Shown: one piece after another, positions 57,760-64,000 of the stretch | Layout of the letters: each line of letters starts with the position of its first letter | Position numbering within the stretch: the stretch's first letter is position 1 | Assembly: GCF_900104815.1 (NCBI RefSeq) | Contig: NZ_FNTD01000004.1 | Location: 4,976,501 to 5,040,500, forward strand | DNA: 64,000 nucleotides | Direction: 5' to 3' | Source: Streptomyces misionensis | Lineage (GTDB): Bacteria > Actinomycetota > Actinomycetes > Streptomycetales > Streptomycetaceae | Made by a program: the position numbers and the translations under genes | The notes under the pieces: generated by a model | Databases searched by the model: none | What the model saw: only the letters and a program-made list of their open reading frames with translations | What the model was told of the DNA's origin: nothing

Positions 57760-59871
57760 TCAGCCGCGGTGCAGCTCGAACCAGACCACCTTGCCGGTGC
57801 TCAGCCGGGTCGCGCCCCAGCGCCGGGCCATCTTGTTGACCAGGTACAGGCCCCGGCCGCCCTCGTCCGTGGCGCGGGCCTGCCGCAGCCGGGGCAGCTG
57901 CGGCACGTCGTCACCGACCTCGCAGCGCAGCACATGGGTGCGCAGCAGCCGCAGCGTCACCGGCCGGGACGCGTACCGCACGGCGTTCGTCACGACCTCG
58001 CTGACCAGCAGCTCCACCGAGTCGGTGAGGTCCTCCATGTCCCAGCGGGCGAGCGCGCGCCGGGCCAGCCGGCGGGCCTGGCCGGGGGCCGTCTCCTCCG
58101 GCTCCAGCGTCCAGTACGCCACATCGCTCGGCGCGATCCCGTCGAAACGGGCGGCGAGCAGCGCGATGTCGTCGTCCCGGTCGCCCGGGCCGAGCATGTC
58201 GAGGACCTCGTCGCACAGGGCCTCCAGCGGCGGCGGATGGTCCGGGCCGGTCAGCTGCGCGGTGGCGGCGAGCCGTTCGCGCAGCTGCTCTATGCCCGTC
58301 CACACGTCCCGCAGCCGGGACTCCACCAGGCCGTCGGTGTACAGCAGCAGCGTGGCCCCGGCGGGCGCGTCCAGCTCGACCGCCTCGAAGTCCACCCCGC
58401 CGACGCCGATCGGCGCGCCCGGCGGCACCCGCAGCACCTCGGCCCGCCCGCCCAGGTGCAGCAGCACGGGCGGCGGATGGCCGGCGTTGGCGATGGTGAT
58501 GCGGTGCGTGACCGGGTCGTAGACCGCGTACAGACACGTCGCCATGCGGTCGGTGCCGAGCCGCTGCGCCTGCTCGTCCAGGTGGTGCAGGACCTCCTGC
58601 GGCGGCAGATCGAGACCGGCCAGGGTCTGCGCGGTGGTGCGCAGCTGGCCCATGATGGCGGCCGAGGTCATGGAGTGGCCCATGACGTCGCCGACCACCA
58701 GCGCGACCCGGCTGCCGGGCAGCGGGATCGCGTCGTACCAGTCGCCGCCCACCCGCGCGGTCTCCGCCGCGGGCAGGTACCGCGAGGCGAGCCGCACGCC
58801 CGTCGGGCGGGGCAGGGTCTCGGGCAGCATGGTGCGCTGCAACTCGTCGGCGATGTAGGCCTCACGGCCGTACAGCACCGCCTTGTCGATGCCGAGCGCG
58901 CTGTGCGTGGCCAGCTGGGCCGCCACCAGCAGGTCGTCCGTCTCGAACGCCGGCCGCTCGGGGCGGCGCAGGAACAGGGCCGCGCCGATCACCCGGCGCC
59001 GGCCGCGCAGCGGCGCGAGGATCGCGTGCTGCCCGGACGGTACGAGCGCCTCCGCGCCCTCGCCCAGCAGCTCGGGCAGCGCGGCCCGGGCGGCCGGCGC
59101 GTCCGCGAACACCGGGCGCACCCCGCGCAGCACCTCGTTGAGCGCGTCGCCGGGCCGCACCTCGCACAGCTCCAGCGTCAGCGACGACAGCTCCGCCAGC
59201 GCGATCGGCTCCGGCTCCGGCTCGAACGCCTGGGGCAGCAGGACCCCGTCGGTGTCCCGCTCCTCCGGGATGCGGTCGGTACGGCGCAGCCGCAGCACCA
59301 CCGGTCCGGTGGGCCGTTCGTCGCCGACCGGCAGCGGGTCGCGCAGATAGACCAGGATCGCGTCCGAGAAGGTCGGCACCGTGGCCCGGCACAGACCCAT
59401 CACGATCTCGTCCAGGTCCAGACCGCGGGCGATCCGCCGGGTGGCCGCGCCCACGAACCTGAGCCGGTCCCCGTCACGCCGCATCGGCATGGGCCGCCCC
59501 GGCGGCAGGCCCCGCCCGGTACGGCGCTCCGGGCCGCCCGGCGCCCGCTCCTGGTCGGCGCCGGGCTGCGGCGGAATGGCCTCCGGTGCGGGGCGCGGCC
59601 GATGGGCCGCGCCGGCGTCCGCGGTGGCGGGCTGGGAGTGCTCCGGGCCGTTGACTGGGGGCTCCTTCCCCTTGCCGTCCTTTGCCTGGCCACAGGGGGT
59701 GGCCGTCCCCGGTCCCGAGGGCGTCCCGTCGGCCCGTGCCTGCACGGGTAAGGCGGGGGTGCCGACCGGTTCCGGGGCACGCACAAGCGCCCCGCGGCCC
59801 TCCGCGGGGTCGGCGCCCGGCTGAGGGCGCTCGAAGGAGGTGGGCTGCTCCGTCACGCGTGTCGCATCCAT
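57760..59871 (-). CDS. GAF - SpoIIE phosphatase - anti-sigma kinase-like protein
   Basis: A 703-aa signalling protein. After a disordered Pro-rich N-terminus (about 1-130) comes a GAF-like sensor (about 135-330, RRIARGLDLDEIVMGLC), the PP2C/SpoIIE phosphatase (about 350-555: VGGDWYDAIPLPGSRVALVVGDVMGHSMTSA; LLLYTDGLVESR; GDRDDDIALL) and a HATPase_c domain (about 580-700: LLVSEVVTNAVRYA; GGRGLYLVNKMARRWG). Such proteins control partner-switching of sigma factors via anti-anti-sigma proteins; no partner is in the window. The ATG 59871 ribosome site is weak. Confidence 0.92.
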   Translation of the reverse strand: MDATRVTEQPTSFERPQPGADPAEGRGALVRAPEPVGTPALPVQARADGTPSGPGTATPCGQAKDGKGKEPPVNGPEHSQPATADAGAAHRPRPAPEAIPPQPGADQERAPGGPERRTGRGLPPGRPMPMRRDGDRLRFVGAATRRIARGLDLDEIVMGLCRATVPTFSDAILVYLRDPLPVGDERPTGPVVLRLRRTDRIPEERDTDGVLLPQAFEPEPEPIALAELSSLTLELCEVRPGDALNEVLRGVRPVFADAPAARAALPELLGEGAEALVPSGQHAILAPLRGRRRVIGAALFLRRPERPAFETDDLLVAAQLATHSALGIDKAVLYGREAYIADELQRTMLPETLPRPTGVRLASRYLPAAETARVGGDWYDAIPLPGSRVALVVGDVMGHSMTSAAIMGQLRTTAQTLAGLDLPPQEVLHHLDEQAQRLGTDRMATCLYAVYDPVTHRITIANAGHPPPVLLHLGGRAEVLRVPPGAPIGVGGVDFEAVELDAPAGATLLLYTDGLVESRLRDVWTGIEQLRERLAATAQLTGPDHPPPLEALCDEVLDMLGPGDRDDDIALLAARFDGIAPSDVAYWTLEPEETAPGQARRLARRALARWDMEDLTDSVELLVSEVVTNAVRYASRPVTLRLLRTHVLRCEVGDDVPQLPRLRQARATDEGGRGLYLVNKMARRWGATRLSTGKVVWFELHRG

Positions 59872-60149
59872 CCGTCCGGGGCTGCGCGCCGGGCGCGCAG
59901 TTGGTCCCGCAGAAGTCCCGATACCCGCAATACGTGTCCCGGGAACGGATTTTCCGCGTGCCCGGAGGATGTTCCCGTGCCACCGGCGAGCCCTGCGCGG
60001 CCGGTGCTGCCCTGATACCCCTCGTTCACGTCCTTGCCGCCCCTCGGTGACGATCGGTCAAGCCCGGCGCACACCCCGGAAGTTGTCGCTCCGAAGCGCC
60101 CTTGCGGAGGACGATCCTACGTTTCTTGCCCGGGGGCGCATCAAGAGTC
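59872..60149. promoter_or_regulatory. Gap between DUF402 gene and phosphatase gene
   Basis: 278 bp with no supported gene. It includes an A/T-richer stretch near 59925-59965 likely to hold the promoter of the phosphatase gene. Nothing more definite is visible. Confidence 0.3.
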
Positions 60150-60839
60150 TCATGAGGACACGTGCGCGGGCGTGCGGTCCCAGTCCTCGGGAAGTGACGG
60201 TACCGCCCAGGAGTCGTCAGGTCGCCACCCCGGCCAGCCGTCCGAGAACGGCGGCCCCCATTCCTCGATCGCCGCGACCGCCGCCCGCCCGGCCGCCCGG
60301 ACCCGCTCGGCGGTCCGCGCGGACATCAGGCCGTCCCGCTGGGCCTGCGCGAACTCGTCCTCGTCGCGCCAGTGCCAACTGCGGTCCGGGCGTACGTCGA
60401 TGTCCAGGAAGTGATCCTCGGAGTCCACCCCGCCCGCCCAGCGGACCAGCGGTTCCTCCAGATTGACGTACCAGTTCTTGAACCGCCAGCCCGGCTCCCA
60501 GAACAGCCACACCGACCAGGGCACACCGGGCTGGGCCAGCTTCAGCACCCCGGTGCCCAGCCAGCGGCCGCGGCGCACCGTGCGCGGCTTGGTGTAGCGG
60601 GACTCCAGCGGCTCGCGGTGCACCGGGGTGCCGTCGGCCAGGGCCGGCTTCACGCACTCGGTGCCGGGGGCCAGCCAGACCGCGAGGAGTTCGGCGTCGT
60701 CGCGTACGACGGTGACGGGCCGGGCGATGTGGAACCGCTCGCCGCCGTTCTCCCGGTAACGCCACAGGATCGGGGTCCCCGGCGCCCAGTACGCCGCGGG
60801 ACCCGCCGCCGCTCGTCGCATCGTCGCGTCGTCCGTCAT
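60150..60839 (-). CDS. DUF402 (FomD-like) phosphohydrolase-type protein
   Basis: A 229-aa cytosolic protein. The DUF402 core is LWRYRENGGERFHIARPVTVV, WLAPGTECVKPALADGTPV, VLKLAQPGVPWSVWLFWEPGWRFKNWYVNLEEPLVRW, then DSEDHFLDIDVRPDRSWHWRDEDEFAQAQRDGLMS, with the acidic metal-binding run (D-H-x-x-D-I-D). Members such as FomD hydrolyse nucleotide phosphonate or phosphate bonds. Its substrate is unknown here. Confidence 0.87.
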   Translation of the reverse strand: MTDDATMRRAAAGPAAYWAPGTPILWRYRENGGERFHIARPVTVVRDDAELLAVWLAPGTECVKPALADGTPVHREPLESRYTKPRTVRRGRWLGTGVLKLAQPGVPWSVWLFWEPGWRFKNWYVNLEEPLVRWAGGVDSEDHFLDIDVRPDRSWHWRDEDEFAQAQRDGLMSARTAERVRAAGRAAVAAIEEWGPPFSDGWPGWRPDDSWAVPSLPEDWDRTPAHVSS

Positions 60840-60922
60840 GGACAGATATTAGGTGCCGCGCGGACGCGGCGCTGCGGCGCGGGTCACGGTCGCCGCGGGT
60901 GGCCGGAAAGCTTCGCTCGCGG

Positions 60923-62308
60923 TTACGGACGCGTCATCCGCAGCACGTCCAGCGCCTCGTCCAGCTGCGCCTCGGTCAGCTCGCCGCGCTCCACGTAGCC
61001 TTCCTCCAGGACGACCTGACGGATCGTCCTGCGTTCCGCGAGGGCCTTCTTGGCCACCTTGGCGGCCTCCTCGTACCCGATGTACCGGTTCAGCGGGGTC
61101 ACCACGGACGGCGACGACTCGGCGTACTCGCGGGCGCGTTCGCGGTCGGCGGTGATGCCGTCGACGGTCCGGTCGGCCAGCAGCCGCGAGACGTTGGCGA
61201 GCAGCCGGATCGATTCCAGGACGTTCTTGGCGATGACCGGGAGCATCACGTTCAGCTCGAAGTTCCCGGCGGCACCGGCGGTGGTGATGGTGGCGTCGTT
61301 CCCGACCACCTGCGCGGCGACCATCAGCACGGCCTCCGGCACCACCGGGTTGACCTTGCCCGGCATGATCGAGGAGCCCGGCTGGAGGTCGGGGAGCCGG
61401 ATCTCGGCGAGCCCGGTGCGCGGCCCGGACGCCATCCAGCGCAGATCGTTGGCGATCTTCGTCAGTCCGACCGCGATGGTCCGCAGCTGCCCGCTGGTCT
61501 CCACGATGCCGTCCCGGGCGCCCTGCGCCTCGAAGTGGTCGCGGGCCTCGGTCAGCGGCAGCCCGGTGACGCGGGCGACCTCCTCGATGACGGCGGCGGA
61601 GAAACCGGGCGGGGTGTTGATGCCGGTACCCACCGCGGTACCGCCCAGCGGCAGTTCGGCCAGCCGCGGCAGCGAGGCGCGCAGCCGCTCGACGCCGTAC
61701 CGCACCTGGGCCGCGTACCCGCCGAACTCCTGGCCCAGCGTCACGGGCGTGGCGTCCATCAGATGCGTGCGCCCCGACTTCACCACGTCGGCGAACTCCG
61801 CGCTCTTGCGTTCGAAGGCGGCGGCGAGGTGCTCCAGCGCCGGGACCAGGTCGCGGGTGACGGCGGCGGTGGCCGCGATGTGGATGGAGGAGGGGAAGAC
61901 GTCGTTGGACGACTGCGAGGCGTTGACGTGGTCGTTCGGGTGCACGTCCCGGCCGAGCCGCTCGCCGGCGAGGGTGGCGATCACCTCGTTGGTGTTCATG
62001 TTGGACGAGGTGCCCGAACCGGTCTGGAAGACGTCGACGGGGAAGTGCTCGTCCCAGTCCCCCCGCGCGACCTCCTCGGCCGCCTCCTGGATCGCCCGGG
62101 CCACGTCCTCGTCCAGCACGCCGAGTTCGGCGTTCACCTTCGCCGCGGCGCCCTTGATCCGCGCCAGCGCCTCGATGTGCGCACGCTCGATGTGCTGCCC
62201 GGACACCGGGAAGTTCTCGACGGCGCGCTGCGTCTGCGCCCGCCACTTGGCGTGCGCCGGAACCCGGACCTCACCCATGGAGTCGTGCTCGATGCGGTAT
62301 TCGCTCAT
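60923..62308 (-). CDS. fumC: Fumarate hydratase class II
   Basis: A 461-aa oxygen-stable TCA-cycle fumarase (fumarate to L-malate). Signature loop is [11 protein letters not shown] with S312/S313 and M315; [16 protein letters not shown] (about 95-110), [17 protein letters not shown] and GTGINTPPG are the other active-site segments. ATG 62308. It is followed 84 bp upstream on the genome by a class I fumarase, separated by a hairpin. Confidence 0.95.
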   Translation of the reverse strand: MSEYRIEHDSMGEVRVPAHAKWRAQTQRAVENFPVSGQHIERAHIEALARIKGAAAKVNAELGVLDEDVARAIQEAAEEVARGDWDEHFPVDVFQTGSGTSSNMNTNEVIATLAGERLGRDVHPNDHVNASQSSNDVFPSSIHIAATAAVTRDLVPALEHLAAAFERKSAEFADVVKSGRTHLMDATPVTLGQEFGGYAAQVRYGVERLRASLPRLAELPLGGTAVGTGINTPPGFSAAVIEEVARVTGLPLTEARDHFEAQGARDGIVETSGQLRTIAVGLTKIANDLRWMASGPRTGLAEIRLPDLQPGSSIMPGKVNPVVPEAVLMVAAQVVGNDATITTAGAAGNFELNVMLPVIAKNVLESIRLLANVSRLLADRTVDGITADRERAREYAESSPSVVTPLNRYIGYEEAAKVAKKALAERRTIRQVVLEEGYVERGELTEAQLDEALDVLRMTRP

Positions 62309-62344
62309 ACCGGGTACAGCGGTCCGGGACGCGGCGTTGTTCCG

Positions 62345-62384
62345 CGGGTTGGGCCGTCCGGAGCAGTACGGACGGCCCGACCCG
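62345..62384 (-). terminator. Terminator between the two fumarase genes
   Basis: GGGCCGTCCG (62351-62360) pairs with CGGACGGCCC (62369-62378); the stem extends outward with one wobble to 62345 and 62384. It is just downstream of the class I gene on the minus strand, so fumC needs its own promoter, in the short gap to 62308. Confidence 0.7.
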
Positions 62385-62393
62385 CCCGGTGGG

Positions 62394-64000
<1,607 letters not shown>

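Overview
High GC throughout (by eye about 72%), with strong third-position G/C bias, many GTG starts, leaderless promoters and very rare TTA codons. These features and the gene families point to a Streptomyces chromosome. The gene order (metB, ilvA, greA, mca, pckA ... ahpC/oxyR ... fumarases) looks like core-chromosome synteny. I see no rRNA, tRNA, insertion sequence, integrase or CRISPR array. Both ends cut a gene: an unknown membrane-anchored protein on the left and class I fumarase on the right.

Region by region. 0-18 kb is housekeeping: metB, a sigma-like protein with a small membrane partner, MarR, ilvA, greA, a DUF4307 protein and mca (mycothiol detoxification), a thioredoxin-domain protein, a Mut7-C RNase, TetR, a hemolysin-III protein, GTP-type pckA and an AlaA-like aminotransferase. 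18-26 kb has a secreted serine protease and then a divergent D-amino-acid module: N-acyl-D-amino-acid deacylase and D-serine-dehydratase-like enzyme on minus; PfkB sugar kinase, IclR, RidA and GntP permease on plus, around a palindrome-bearing promoter. 26.4-28.1 kb is a small lower-GC accessory patch with an orphan CDI-type immunity gene and an unknown gene. A secreted GH18 chitinase with two DasR-type operators follows.

30.2-41.3 kb is a complete-looking Tad/Flp pilus locus on one strand: unknown zinc-ribbon protein, CpaB, CpaE-like ATPase, two TadE-like pseudopilins, TadA, TadB, TadC, a NarL-type histidine kinase and response regulator, Flp pilin, a TadG-like protein, a lipoprotein and an OmpA-domain protein. 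The only two TTA (bldA-dependent) codons I found in the window's genes are both here, one in the first gene and one in the response regulator, so the locus looks tied to development.

41.3-50 kb carries a DUF192 protein, an F420-type oxidoreductase, a methyltransferase, an odd structured intergenic transcription unit, uppS, a PIN-PhoH ATPase, a secreted SLT lytic transglycosylase and an AI-2E-family membrane protein. 49-51.4 kb is the peroxide module ahpD-ahpC divergent from oxyR. 51.4-64 kb has an ABC exporter with its PadR repressor and a clear operator, a class A penicillin-binding protein, a GAF-SpoIIE phosphatase with anti-sigma kinase domain, a DUF402 protein, and two unrelated fumarases (fumC and class I).
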